Below, piece after piece: positions 9,239 through 17,532 of a stretch of DNA of 64,000 nucleotides. Below the pieces are notes generated by a model. It had not been told where the DNA came from and did not search any database. It was given only the letters and a program-made list of their open reading frames with translations. Origin of the DNA: Streptomyces sp. PTY087I2. GTDB lineage: Bacteria > Actinomycetota > Actinomycetes > Streptomycetales > Streptomycetaceae. The translations under genes were made by a program, and so were the position numbers. Each line of letters opens with the position of its first letter. Within the stretch, counting starts at the first letter, position 1. The DNA lies in assembly GCF_001687325.1 (NCBI RefSeq), contig NZ_LZRD01000001.1, positions 248,001-312,000 on the forward strand. Direction: 5' to 3'.

Positions 9239-10183
9239 ATGAGCGTCCAGCAGCCCAACGACAACTATCTGTCCCAGGAGGTACTGGTCAGCCCGATGTA
9301 CCTGGCCGGTACCGGCGGGACCGGCGACCCCAGCTTCGAACCGGTCGCCCACTGGCCTCACCGCTACCTCGACGACGGCCCCTGCCAGCTCGTCATCACC
9401 TCGCCGGACGACCGAATTCGCATCGGCTGGTACGGCGACGACTTCGAACTGTGGAAGATCACCGCAGCCGCAGAGGCCACCTCCTCGACCCGCTGGACGG
9501 CCACCTTCAACCACAACACGCCCCCCGAGATCGTCGTCGGCCTGACCACCGCGTTGGCCCGCGACTACGCCGAAGCCGATGTCTACGACGGCAACGGACG
9601 CTTCCTTGAGAACCCGTCGATCTACTGGGCCGACGCCGTACGGCCACTGACCGACGCCGGCTGGACTCGCAACGGCGGAGCCGCATCCGGCACCGTCGAG
9701 ATCGTCGCTCCGGACGGACAAGCAGGCGCCCTCATCGACAACCGCCTCTACCGTCATGACGACGAAGCCGTCACGCTCTGGGCGGGTCCACGCGGCTGGG
9801 GCACCCGAGCGGAGGCGGTCTTCTCGGCTCGTACGCCCTCCCACCTGATAGCCGCGACTGCAGCCACCATGGTCGATCCAGCCCCGGTGGTACGCGAGCG
9901 CCACCACATCCACCGAGAGGTGGCGCACCTGGTCTCGCTCACCCCCGTCACCCCGAGCACACCCCAAGTCCCCCGGGCTCCCACTCCCCTCGACGTACGC
10001 CGCACTGCTGTCACGCAGGCCGTCCAACGCGCCGCGCGATTCCCCCGGACGGCCGCCGATCTCCGGGTCATGGCCGCCCGAAGCCGCACGTCGGCTTCGG
10101 CCCTGAACCCGTCCGGGAGTCCCGCGCCTGCTCTCGCGGCCAGGCCGTCGGCCAGCGCGTCGACCCCGCGCCGCAGCCGCTGA
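9239..10183 (+). CDS. DUF317 domain protein
   Basis: A 314-residue protein containing a full DUF317-type region, a Streptomyces family of unknown function. The hallmarks are VSPMYLAG near residue 18, HWPHRYLDDGPCQLVITSPD, RIGWYGDDFELWKI, and the second half TLWAGPRGWGTRAEAVFSARTP. The ATG at 9239 is chosen over longer in-frame starts because GGAG (9226-9229) precedes it at the right distance and the upstream sequence has unlikely composition. The C-terminal 80 residues are Arg/Ala/Ser-rich and probably disordered. A shorter DUF317 paralogue lies at 11245. Confidence 0.75.
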   Translation: MSVQQPNDNYLSQEVLVSPMYLAGTGGTGDPSFEPVAHWPHRYLDDGPCQLVITSPDDRIRIGWYGDDFELWKITAAAEATSSTRWTATFNHNTPPEIVVGLTTALARDYAEADVYDGNGRFLENPSIYWADAVRPLTDAGWTRNGGAASGTVEIVAPDGQAGALIDNRLYRHDDEAVTLWAGPRGWGTRAEAVFSARTPSHLIAATAATMVDPAPVVRERHHIHREVAHLVSLTPVTPSTPQVPRAPTPLDVRRTAVTQAVQRAARFPRTAADLRVMAARSRTSASALNPSGSPAPALAARPSASASTPRRSR

Positions 10184-10242
10184 CCCCTGCTCCTCTTCCG
10201 GAGCACCGCCTCCACCCCCCTTCGAATGCCGGGAGTTCCCCC

Positions 10243-10734
10243 ATGCCCGACGCCACCGCACTCGACCAGGCCACGACCATGATCGAGGAAGCCTGGGGCC
10301 GTCCGATCGAAGCTCTGGAGTCGATCGCGGTCCGCCGCCCGACCGACGACCCTCTCCTGCGCTCGGTCATGCACATCCGCTCGGCCCTCCTGGTCACCGC
10401 CGGCAGCTCCGTGGCCGTGCACCAGGAGCGCCTGCACGCCCTCACCCGTCCCGGCCACGCCCCGGCCTTCTACGACCTGCAACGGATCACCAGCTCCGCA
10501 GCCGACCTTCGCGTCGCCCAAGCCGAAAGCCGTACGGCCCTTCAGGCGATCAGCCATGTGGTCCAGGCGCGTGAGGCCGCCGCGTGGGCGGGCCGTGTCC
10601 CAGCAACCCGGTTGGCGCAGGCCGCTGTTGCCCGCTCCGGGCGCGATCAACACGTCCTCGGCCAGGTACCGGACCAGGCCGCTCCTCCGGCCGTCGTCCG
10701 GCCGCCGGCACCTGGCCCGGGGCCAAGTCGCTGA
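10243..10734 (+). CDS. Hypothetical helical protein
   Basis: A 163-residue protein of unknown function. Residues 5-120 are predicted as continuous amphipathic helices (ALDQATTMIEEAWGRPIEAL, RVAQAESRTALQAISHVVQ). The last 40 residues are proline-rich. GGGAG at 10230-10234 lies 8 bases before the ATG, which is a good ribosome site. It ends 4 bases short of the stop of the convergent gene at 10739. Confidence 0.5.
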   Translation: MPDATALDQATTMIEEAWGRPIEALESIAVRRPTDDPLLRSVMHIRSALLVTAGSSVAVHQERLHALTRPGHAPAFYDLQRITSSAADLRVAQAESRTALQAISHVVQAREAAAWAGRVPATRLAQAAVARSGRDQHVLGQVPDQAAPPAVVRPPAPGPGPSR

Positions 10735-10738
10735 TCGA

Positions 10739-11029
10739 TCAGTCGTGGTCCTCGTCGCGGTGGGCGGGATCGCTCTGGCCGTCCGTGCGCATCCAGATGC
10801 TGGAGCCCACCGCGCGGGCCAGCTCCTCCACCGTCAACTCGACGCGATGTCCGTCAGCGCTGCGGTCCAGGACCACCTCGCCGTCGTCCCACCGCGCCTC
10901 GGGCTGGACGCCGACAGCCCACTGGCCGTCGGCGACCATCGCGATGTCGCCCACCGTCCACGGTCGCCCGGCGGCGCGGATCTTGCGCTCCAGCCCGATC
11001 CCGACCTCGTGTCTGCTCGGCTTCGCCAT
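10739..11029 (-). CDS. Small hypothetical protein
   Basis: A 96-residue protein on the minus strand, opposite to its neighbours. The longer frame (to 11242) has poor composition, so I take the ATG at 11029, preceded by a strong GGGGAG ribosome site. The product reads MAKPSRHEVGIGLERKIRAA and continues with TVGDIAMVADGQWAVGVQPE and a C-terminal ELTVEELARAV helix: a small beta-rich core with charged ends. No family is recognised. The plus strand in this interval also has open frames, but none with a comparable start. Confidence 0.5.
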   Translation of the reverse strand: MAKPSRHEVGIGLERKIRAAGRPWTVGDIAMVADGQWAVGVQPEARWDDGEVVLDRSADGHRVELTVEELARAVGSSIWMRTDGQSDPAHRDEDHD

Positions 11030-11244
11030 CCCTGCTCCCCCTTCGACCCCGTGCGGCCCTTTGCCGCAACCCCAGTACGACAACTCCCTTCGCCGTTCCA
11101 TTCCCGGCGCACGGCCCTGATGGCGTCGGCCAGTTCGCCCACGGCAGACGCCGCTGCCTGCGAATCGACTACGTACTCCGCCACACCCCATGTCAACGTA
11201 CGGGTGTTGGGAAAACCGCAGGTCAACGAAGGGATCGTTCAACC

Positions 11245-11592
11245 GTGACCACCTCCGCCACCCTCCTGCCCGCCGTCGTCCGCCCGGCCCAGGAAGACCG
11301 CTACTGGCTCTCCTCCGACCACTGCGCCGGTCCTGTTCTCGACCTCCTCAACAGCCTCGGCTGGGCCGTCGTCGACACCCCGGAGGCCAACGTCCACGCA
11401 ACCAGCCCGGACGGTCACGTCTACGTCGGCTGGCTCCCCGAAAACCCCGCCGCCTGGAAGCGCGACATCGTCTGGCGCGTCCAGGTGCTGCCCGCCGACG
11501 GCGCTCCTTGGGTTCAGGAGTTCGGCATCCACACCCCCTCCGAAGCCGTCGCCGGATTCCTCGCCGCCCTCGTCGCCCACTCCTCGCACTGA
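11245..11592 (+). CDS. Short DUF317-type protein
   Basis: A 115-residue protein corresponding to a single DUF317 half: DHCAGPVLDLLNSLGWAVVD, then VYVGWLPENPAAWKRDIVWRV and the helix TPSEAVAGFLAALVAH. It shares this organisation with the longer paralogue at 9239. GTG 11245 is the start; GAAGG at 11228-11232 is the nearest ribosome site, rather far away. Function unknown. Confidence 0.6.
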   Translation: MTTSATLLPAVVRPAQEDRYWLSSDHCAGPVLDLLNSLGWAVVDTPEANVHATSPDGHVYVGWLPENPAAWKRDIVWRVQVLPADGAPWVQEFGIHTPSEAVAGFLAALVAHSSH

Positions 11593-11698
11593 CCGCCGAA
11601 CGACCAGAGCGAGCCGACAACGCCCCGCCCACCGGCACCCGCACCGCCCACCCCGGCAGACCCGCCGAACCTCTTGTTCCTGACCGAAAGGCGTTGAA

Positions 11699-12067
11699 AT
11701 GACGTTCTACTCCGATGACCTCGTGAGAATCGCGAACCACATCGTCGGCTCCGGCACCGCCGTCCTCGCGGCGTACGACGCCATCGCGGGCTCCGGCACG
11801 GCCTCGCGCGGTATCCCTCAGGTCTGCTGCGGGATGTTGCTGCTGTACACCGCCGGGATCTTCCAGGACTACCTCCGCCGCCGCGACACCCGTGTCGTCG
11901 CCAGCCTGTCCGCGAACCCCAACGCACCCCTCTCCAAGATCAGTTCCACTACTGGGCTGAACCACGATCGCGTCGCCAGCTCGCTTCAGCGCTTGATCAC
12001 CGACGGCCTGGTCATAGCGGAGACCGGACCCTCCGCTCCGGCCCGGCTCTACCGGCTGGCCCACTGA
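11699..12067 (+). CDS. Small winged-helix protein with hydrophobic segment
   Basis: A 122-residue protein. Residues 40-58 (GIPQVCCGMLLLYTAGIF) form one hydrophobic segment that could touch or cross the membrane. Residues 66-120 form a winged-helix pattern: VVASLSANPNAPLSKISSTT, HDRVASSLQRLITDGLVI, and the wing RLYRLAH. The gene at 17209 has the same order (hydrophobic part then winged helix), so the two look like distant paralogues on either side of the IS30 insertion. ATG 11699 follows GAAAGGCGTTGAA. Confidence 0.6.
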   Translation: MTFYSDDLVRIANHIVGSGTAVLAAYDAIAGSGTASRGIPQVCCGMLLLYTAGIFQDYLRRRDTRVVASLSANPNAPLSKISSTTGLNHDRVASSLQRLITDGLVIAETGPSAPARLYRLAH

Positions 12068-12199
12068 CTCCTCCGTCACCGGGCCGCCCGTCGCGCCGTG
12101 ACACGCCAGCGGCGGCGCGACGCCTTCGCCTGGCGGCGCGCTCCCCACACCTGTCGCTCCGGATGCCCGTCTACACCTCCCACGAGGAGTCGCCTCACC

Positions 12200-12439
12200 A
12201 TGACCTCTCGCGCCCCGCTCACCAACCATCACGCCGACGGGAGTCTCTGCCCGGCGGACCACAAGCACACCAGCTCCGGCAAGCCGCTCCACACCGACTG
12301 CCCCGGCCGCGCGTACACCCGCGCCGTCTGCTCCTGCGGCTGGAAGAAGGAGGAGTCCGGAAAGGGCTACGTCAACGAGTGCCGCAAGCGGCACCTCGCC
12401 AGCCACGCCGAGGGGCAGAACGCCTCCTCCGCATCCTGA
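12200..12439 (+). CDS. Small Cys/His-rich protein, possible zinc finger
   Basis: A 79-residue protein with cysteines and histidines spaced as in a metal-binding fold: SLCPADHKH, HTDCPGRAY, AVCSCGWKKE and VNECRKRHLASH. The CSCGW core is typical of small zinc-binding actinobacterial proteins. ATG 12200 is chosen because AGGAG (12185-12189) precedes it and the longer frame is Arg-rich. Metal binding is inferred from the ligand pattern only. Confidence 0.6.
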   Translation: MTSRAPLTNHHADGSLCPADHKHTSSGKPLHTDCPGRAYTRAVCSCGWKKEESGKGYVNECRKRHLASHAEGQNASSAS

Positions 12440-12471
12440 CCCCTCATCCCGTACCGCTCTCGGAGGTCCTC

Positions 12472-12684
12472 TTGCCCCAATACCTGACCGTCGGACACCT
12501 GCTCCGCCAGCTCCAAAACCTGGACCCTGGCCTGCCGATCCGCCTCGCCATCAACCCCGACTTTCCTTTCACCCACTACCTGGGAGCCGAGATCGTCGTC
12601 CGGGACGGCAAAGCGTTCATCGCCGACGACGGCCAGGAGGACTACCTCCCGCCCTCCGTCAGCGATGCCCTGGCCTGGGCCTGA
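12472..12684 (+). CDS. Small hypothetical protein
   Basis: A 70-residue acidic protein starting at TTG 12472, which has GGAGG 5 bases upstream. The sequence begins LPQYLTVGHLLRQLQNLDPG and continues with PIRLAINPDFPFTHYLGAEI. This resembles the short helix plus sheet proteins encoded in many actinobacterial phages and elements. No function is known. The longer open frame upstream overlaps the Cys/His-rich gene in another frame and is rejected. Confidence 0.5.
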   Translation: MPQYLTVGHLLRQLQNLDPGLPIRLAINPDFPFTHYLGAEIVVRDGKAFIADDGQEDYLPPSVSDALAWA

Positions 12685-12773
12685 CCGTCACACGAACCAC
12701 CTCGGAGGCTCATATCCCGTCGCGATCCCGCTCACCGCAGACCCTTCCGCTGCACCGCCTTGCCGTACGCCCG

Positions 12774-13103
12774 ATGCCAGACGACGTGCGCGGTGCGCTC
12801 GTCCAACGCATCTCCGGCCTGCCCGACGGGCCGCTCGACATCTCCTGGCTCGCCGCCGGTACCCCGAGACTCTCTCAGGGCCGCGTGCGCCTGCACTGGG
12901 AGCCCGCCTCCCACACAGGTTGGGACGTCACCGCCCACCTGGGCCTGGCCACCGCCGAGGTGCACCTCGCTTCCTGGCCCGCCGCCCCGGACGACTGGCC
13001 GCACCTGGTCCGCCCCACCCTCCACGAGGTGCTCGGCCTCTGCGCCGCCCTCTCGGTCGCGACCGCCGCCCTCAACCTCTCGCACCGCCTCGCCCACGTC
13101 TGA
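12774..13103 (+). CDS. Small hypothetical protein
   Basis: A 109-residue protein with Trp-containing strands (DISWLAAG, VRLHWEPASHTGWDVTAHL, EVHLASWPAAPDDWPHL) and a C-terminal alanine-rich helix. No family is recognised and no clear ribosome site is seen. It lies just before the IS30 element, whose left end is only 43 bases past its stop, and is the last gene of the rightward cargo run before that insertion. Confidence 0.45.
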   Translation: MPDDVRGALVQRISGLPDGPLDISWLAAGTPRLSQGRVRLHWEPASHTGWDVTAHLGLATAEVHLASWPAAPDDWPHLVRPTLHEVLGLCAALSVATAALNLSHRLAHV

Positions 13104-13147
13104 CCGAACCGCAGAAGGCCGCCCCACGCCGATCGGTGGTTTCTAAG

Positions 13148-13161
13148 GGTCGTTGCAACAC
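13148..13161 (+). repeat. IS30 left inverted repeat
   Basis: GGTCGTTGCAACAC, matched by its exact reverse complement at 16966-16979. Confidence 0.8.
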
Positions 13162-13173
13162 GTGGTCGGTTGT

Positions 13174-13613
13174 CTAGGCAGCGAGGAGTTTAGCCAGACG
13201 CTCGGCTGGGGTTTCCCAGCCGAGCGTTTTGCGTGGGCGGCGGTTGAGCTGGTCGGCGACGGCGGCCAGGTGCTCGGGGGCGTGGAGCAAGAGGTTGGTG
13301 CCTTTGGGGAAGTACTGCCGTAGCAGGCCGTTCGTGTTCGCGTTGGAGCCGCGCTGCCAGGGGCTGGCCGGGTCGCAGAAGTAGACCGGGATGTCGGTGG
13401 CGATGGTGAAGCTCTTGTGGGCGGCCATCTCGGCGCCCTGGTCCCAGGTCAGGGACCGCTTCAGGTGGGCGGGCAGGGTCTGGACAGAGGCAACGAGGGC
13501 GTCTCGCACATGCTCGGCGGTGCGTCCGTGGGGCAGGTGTAGGAGCATCACGTAGCGTGTGGCGCGTTCGACCAGCGTGCCGATCGCGGAGGTCCCGTCT
13601 CTGCCGATGATGA
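13174..13613 (-). CDS. IS30 transposase, 3' exon; catalytic Glu replaced by Ala
   Basis: The C-terminal 146 codons. The segment starts within LIIGRDGTSAIGTLVERA and carries the second catalytic aspartate in LTWDQGAEM. The third catalytic residue of the DDE triad is normally the Glu of the family motif SNENTNGLLRQYFPKG, 34 residues after that Asp. Here the codon is GCG and the motif reads SNANTNGLL, so even a spliced product should lack strand-transfer activity. The other surrounding residues (PWQRGSN, RQYFPKGTNL, RPRKTLGW) are intact, which argues for a recent single change. Confidence 0.85.
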
Positions 13614-13654
13614 GTCGGGTAGCGGGGACGCATTGCTGCGTCCCCGCCCCCTCA

Positions 13655-13689
13655 GAACCGTGCAAGCAGCTATTCACCGCACACGGCTC
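13655..13689 (-). ncRNA. Group II intron catalytic domain V
   Basis: On the minus strand this 35-base segment begins GAGCCGTGTGCGG and ends TGCACGGTTC, forming the conserved domain V hairpin. The stem following it (GCGGGGACGCA paired with TGCGTCCCCGC) is domain VI. The 3' splice site is 41 bases beyond domain V. Confidence 0.85.
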
Positions 13690-15490
13690 AAGCAAGCCCC
13701 AAGGGCTCGCGGTCAGGAGAAGGTGCAGGATTCGTCGACCCGGCGGCTCCAGCCCGCCGTTGACAAAGGGTGTGAAGGAGACGGAGCCGTTGATCGCCCG
13801 GTGAGTCACCGCCAGGGAACGCTACATACTGCTTGGAGATCGCTTTCCTGACGACGACCCGCCACGTTTCCCATTCCTGGGGGCTTTGTGGCGGGTGATC
13901 GGCGTGCAGCAGGAGTCCTCCGCAGATCGAACAGCGACCTTGCTGTGCTTGGAGCAGGCGCACGGTGATGCCGTCGACCGGTGGAGTTGGTCCCTTGCGA
14001 CGCCGCTCGGCCCAGTACGACTCAAGCGCCGGGTCGTCCGGAGACGCCCTGCCCTTGACCAGCTGGTGCCGGACGATCTTTGTCCAGGAGAACTTGAGCA
14101 GGTAGGCGCCGCTGACGCGGTCGCCGAACACCCACCGGTCCTTCCTGGCCTTGTTGAACCGGCCGAAGTACTTGTCAGAGATCCAGTGCTTCGGCTTGTT
14201 CGGGTGGCTGTGTTTGGCCCACTTGTAAGCGAGCTTCCACATGTGGTTGTCCAGCGCGGTGAACACCTCGCTGGCTACCACCGTCCGGTAGTAGGCAGAC
14301 CAACCCCGAACAATCGGGTTGATCTTCTTGAGCACCGCACCCGCGTTGGCCCCTCGCAGGGCCAGCATCTCGGCACTCAGCCGTTCCCGGATCCGTCGTT
14401 GGGCCGCTGTGCTCGGCTTGATCAGCAGTTTGCCGTGATAGCGGCGGACGTTGAACCCCAGGAAGTCGAACCCGCTCTCCGCGTGGACGATGCGTGTCTT
14501 GTCCTCGTGGAAGGCGAGCCCTCTGGGCGTCAGCCATGCGGCCAGCCGTTCCTTGACCTGTTCGGCCTGCTCACGGCTGGTGCACATCGCGACAAAATCG
14601 TCTGCGTATCTCACCAGTACGGGGCTGCCGCTCTGCGCGCTCCCGGCATCTCTGCCGGTCGCGAAGTAGCGGACCCCGGCGGCTTCCTCCATTCCGTGCA
14701 GGGCCACGTTGAAGAGCAACGGGCTGATCACTCCGCCTTGCGGAGTTCCCGCTTCGGTCGGGGTGAACCGGCCTCGATCCACCGCCCCGGCCTTCAGCCA
14801 CTGCCGGACCAGCCCCCGGGCGGGGAAGGTGCCAAGCGCGGCCATGAGCCGGTCGTGGTCGATTCGGTCGAACGCCGCCGTCAGGTCCGCGTCGAGCACC
14901 CACACACGCTGCGGGTTCTTCCCGTTGAGCGTGGAGTAGATGGCCCCGATCGCGTCGTGACAGCCGCGGCCGGGCCGGAAGCCGTACGACTTCGGCTCGA
15001 ACCGCGCTTCCCACTCGGGTTCCAGTGCACCGAGTGCCACAGCTTGTAGGCACCGGTCAACGATCACGGGAATCCCGAGTCCGCGCTTCTTCGTGGTCCC
15101 CGGTTTGGGGATGAACACCCGCTTGACGGGCTTGGGGATCCACGGTCGGGCGCGGTGCTGGACCCAGTCGGCCAGTGCGGCCTTGGACTGGGACATCAGT
15201 ACCACCTTCCCGTCGACTCCCGCCGTCGCGCGTCCCGCATTGATCTCCGTGACCCGCCGCACGCTCAGGAGCGTGTTCGAGCGGGAACGGAGCATCAGCT
15301 TCTGCAAGTTGCGGACCTTCTTCAGGTCCCCTGCCTGCGATGCCGTGAAGATCCTCTGCCGCAGACGCCGTACGTCCTCCTCGACCCGACGCCAGTCGAT
15401 CGACGCCCAGTCCAGGTCTTCGTCCTCGGGTCCGTTCACCGTCGCGACGGCGGACGGGACGGCCGGGACCGTCCCGTCCGTGTCCGTCAT
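13688..15490 (-). CDS. ltrA: Group II intron reverse transcriptase/maturase
   Basis: A 600-residue intron-encoded protein that aids splicing and reverse-transcribes the intron into new sites. The RT domain has the template-grip blocks (GLGIPVIVDRCLQ, YGFRPGRGCHDAI), the TPQGGVISPLLFN motif and the catalytic YADD near residue 295. The maturase X region follows (PIVRGWSAYYRTV, FGRFNKARKDRWVF). The C-terminus has a CSICGG motif of an HNH-type endonuclease region, but the final conserved histidine cluster is poor (LLHTLCQRR), so endonuclease activity is doubtful. An alternative start at 15541 adds 17 residues. The stop codon overlaps domain V. Confidence 0.9.
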   Translation of the reverse strand: MTDTDGTVPAVPSAVATVNGPEDEDLDWASIDWRRVEEDVRRLRQRIFTASQAGDLKKVRNLQKLMLRSRSNTLLSVRRVTEINAGRATAGVDGKVVLMSQSKAALADWVQHRARPWIPKPVKRVFIPKPGTTKKRGLGIPVIVDRCLQAVALGALEPEWEARFEPKSYGFRPGRGCHDAIGAIYSTLNGKNPQRVWVLDADLTAAFDRIDHDRLMAALGTFPARGLVRQWLKAGAVDRGRFTPTEAGTPQGGVISPLLFNVALHGMEEAAGVRYFATGRDAGSAQSGSPVLVRYADDFVAMCTSREQAEQVKERLAAWLTPRGLAFHEDKTRIVHAESGFDFLGFNVRRYHGKLLIKPSTAAQRRIRERLSAEMLALRGANAGAVLKKINPIVRGWSAYYRTVVASEVFTALDNHMWKLAYKWAKHSHPNKPKHWISDKYFGRFNKARKDRWVFGDRVSGAYLLKFSWTKIVRHQLVKGRASPDDPALESYWAERRRKGPTPPVDGITVRLLQAQQGRCSICGGLLLHADHPPQSPQEWETWRVVVRKAISKQYVAFPGGDSPGDQRLRLLHTLCQRRAGAAGSTNPAPSPDREPLGLA

Positions 15491-16172
15491 GGTGTCCAAC
15501 TTGTCCCTCGGTTCCGTCGTCCTTGTCCAGTGAGTCCGCACGGGCTCACCTGGCCCACGTCAGCACCCTTTCGGGCTCGGGCAGACGCCCGTATCCGGAC
15601 GGTTATGCGGGGCGACCAGCGGAGAGGCCGGTCATGGTGCCCCGGGTTCCCGTTTCCTTTCGGCTTCCGGCATTGGCTTCTTGGGCCATCCTGTTCCCGC
15701 TGGGGAGTTGAGCCTTCCTCACAGTCGGCCGACCGGGCCACGAAGGCCCGGACCCCATCGGGGTTTCCACGTTCCACACGAATGAGATACGACCGGGGTG
15801 GGTGCTCCCTTTACCCCGAGGCGGCGGTGTCCACCTGGCCGGAGTGACCTCTGCCGGCCAGCGCCTGCCGCTTCTCAGCGGCCAGCCATGCACCCCACTG
15901 GAACCTTCCATCGGCGGGGCTTGGGATCACGAGGCATCATCGGGAGTTCACTTGCGTTCACCCGTCCGGTCTTCCCCTTGCCGGTAACCCCCGGATGGAA
16001 CGGGAGTCCTTGGGCTTCCCCCTGAGCTTCGCACCACACCGTTACCGGCATCGCACGTCAAGGGCGGGGACGGGTCATACGGACACGGACCCGTGACTGC
16101 ACCTACGGCCCCACCATCAGCCGCCTCTCCAATCGGTCAGTCCACTCAAATTCGTGCGACTTCGTGTCGCAC

Positions 16173-16947
16173 GGTCGCCCTCCCAGTGGCCGGGAATCGC
16201 CCGGTCCTCGGCCTCGGCGGGACGCTCGCTGATCATGACCATCGGGTCGATGAAGCGGGGGCGGCGGCAGTCGGGCCGGCGTCGTGGCTTGCGGCAGGCC
16301 CGGCCGGTGCGCAGGGCGCCGGCGAGCTCGCGCCGCACTTCGCCGCGGCCCTGGATGTAGAGGGCCTGGTAGATCGTCTCGTGGGCCACGTGCATCTCCG
16401 GCCGATCGGGGAACTGTGCCCGCAGAGCGTGGCAGATCTGTTCAGGGCTCCAGAGTTCGTCCAGACCGTCCTGGATCGCCTTCCGCAGCTCGGGATTGAA
16501 GGCGATCTTCCCCGGCTTGGGGCGGGGGCGGCGCCCGTCCGCCCGGGCCTGGGCTGCGAACGGGCGGTACTGACCGCTGATGGGGTGCCGGTTGCGGCGG
16601 ATCTCGCGGCTGACCGTGGACGGGCTGCGGCCGAGCTCGGCGGCGATCGTCCGGATCGTCGCCCTCTCCCGCAGCCGGTCGGCGATGTGGATTCGGTCGG
16701 CCTCGTGCAGGTACCGCGACGACATCGAAGGCGGCACCACCGCACGAATCGGTGGTGCCGCCTTGTCCTTGCCGGACGCGTTACGCCCGTTCCGCCAGCG
16801 CTGCCCGGTCCGCCGGTGGATCCCGAGAACCCGGCACGCCTGCGGGTTGCTCATGCCCTGCTGCATGAGCTGGAAGTATGCCGCTCGCTCCTCAGCGAGC
16901 TTTCTCGCTCCCTGAGGCTTCCGGTCCTTGCGGATCTTGAAGTCCAT
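16173..16947 (-). CDS. IS30 transposase, 5' exon (interrupted by intron)
   Basis: The N-terminal 258 codons of an IS30 transposase. They contain two helix-turn-helix regions: NPQACRVLGIHRRTGQRWRN near residue 32, and TIRTIAAELGRSPSTVSREI near residue 103. The exon ends after the first catalytic aspartate in PGHWEGD, at C 16173. I take ATG 16947 because AGGGG lies just upstream; an in-frame ATG at 16974 lies inside the terminal repeat. Joining 16947-16173 to 13613-13174 gives exactly 1215 bases, a 404-residue protein of normal IS30 length. Confidence 0.85.
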
Positions 16948-16965
16948 CGCATCCCCTGAACTGGG

Positions 16966-16979
16966 GTGTTGCAACGACC
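16966..16979 (-). repeat. IS30 right inverted repeat
   Basis: GTGTTGCAACGACC, the exact reverse complement of 13148-13161. It lies directly upstream of the transposase start, where an IS30 promoter usually overlaps the terminal repeat. Confidence 0.8.
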
Positions 16980-17068
16980 ACTAGAACCCAAGGATCAGGC
17001 AGGGGCGGCCTTGCCGTACGCCCAGCCACCTGATGCGTACTCTCTACCTGACCGACATGGAGGATCCG

Positions 17069-17212
17069 ATGTCCGACGAAAAGCGGCTCTGGGGATATCG
17101 AGGAGGCGCTGCCCACCGGGGCACCAGCGTCCGCACGGCCCGGAACCGGAACAGCCCGGGCAGCCTGCCTCCCTCTGGCTCAACACCGCTTCCCGCACGA
17201 GGAACCTCATGA
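17069..17212 (+). CDS. 47-residue coupled ORF
   Basis: Begins MSDEKRLWGYRGGAAHRG and is followed by a basic, Ser/Pro-rich stretch. It has an excellent ribosome site (GGAGG at 17059-17063, 5 bases before ATG), and its TGA overlaps the ATG of the next gene, the usual coupling geometry. Its composition is otherwise unremarkable, so it may be a leader peptide for the gene at 17209 rather than a functional protein. Confidence 0.45.
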   Translation: MSDEKRLWGYRGGAAHRGTSVRTARNRNSPGSLPPSGSTPLPARGTS

Positions 17213-17532
17213 ACAGGCTGTTCATAGGCTCGGCACTGCTCAGCGCTGCCGGGGCGGTCACCGCCATCGTCGCCGCTGTCCAGGACAACTACGCCGTCTG
17301 CAGCGTCGCTCTGTTCGCCGTGGCGTCCGGTGGCATCGGTGCCTACGTCGTCAGCCGGTGCCAGGATGCCGCGAACGACCGCGCCGTCCTCCACCGACTA
17401 CGAGCGTCTCCCCACCAGCCCGTCGACGTTCTCGCGAGCGAACTGGGGCTTCGCCCTGCTGCAGTTCGGCTCAGCATCTACCGCTTGACCAGCTCCGGCG
17501 AGCTTCGCTCGAACGCCGGTTCCTCTGAATAG
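17209..17532 (+). CDS. Small membrane-linked winged-helix protein
   Basis: A 107-residue protein with two hydrophobic helices at residues 4-24 and 29-49, then a soluble part with a winged-helix pattern (RASPHQPVDVLASELGLRPA, VRLSIYRLTSSGEL). It has the same layout as the gene at 11699, across the IS30 element. ATG 17209 overlaps the stop of the 47-residue ORF, with GAGGAA upstream. Possibly a membrane-tethered DNA-binding protein; function not known. Confidence 0.6.
   Translation: MNRLFIGSALLSAAGAVTAIVAAVQDNYAVCSVALFAVASGGIGAYVVSRCQDAANDRAVLHRLRASPHQPVDVLASELGLRPAAVRLSIYRLTSSGELRSNAGSSE

Larger units (their letters stand above)
13614..16172 (-). mobile_element. Group II intron
   Basis: A self-splicing retroelement inserted in the IS30 transposase gene just after its first catalytic codon. 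On the minus strand its 5' end is GTGCG (16172-16168), matching the GUGYG rule, and its 3' end is ...CCCGAC (AY rule) at 13614. Removing these 2559 bases restores the transposase frame exactly. Domain V lies at 13655-13689, domain VI between it and the 3' end. The open frame for the reverse transcriptase ends on the first bases of domain V. Confidence 0.9.
13146..16980 (-). mobile_element. IS30-family insertion sequence carrying a group II intron
   Basis: The element is bounded by near-terminal inverted repeats (GGTCGTTGCAACAC at 13148-13161 and its complement at 16966-16979). CTA flanks it on both sides (13143-13145 and 16981-16983), consistent with a 3-bp target duplication. The single leftward transposase gene is split by an intron of 2559 bp, so the element is about 3.8 kb instead of the usual 1.1-1.2 kb. 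It sits between small cargo genes of the mobile element and breaks none that I can identify. Confidence 0.85.

Noticed and set aside
13886..15049. 387-codon plus-strand open frame in the intron
   Set aside because: Antisense to the reverse transcriptase, no motif and poor composition.
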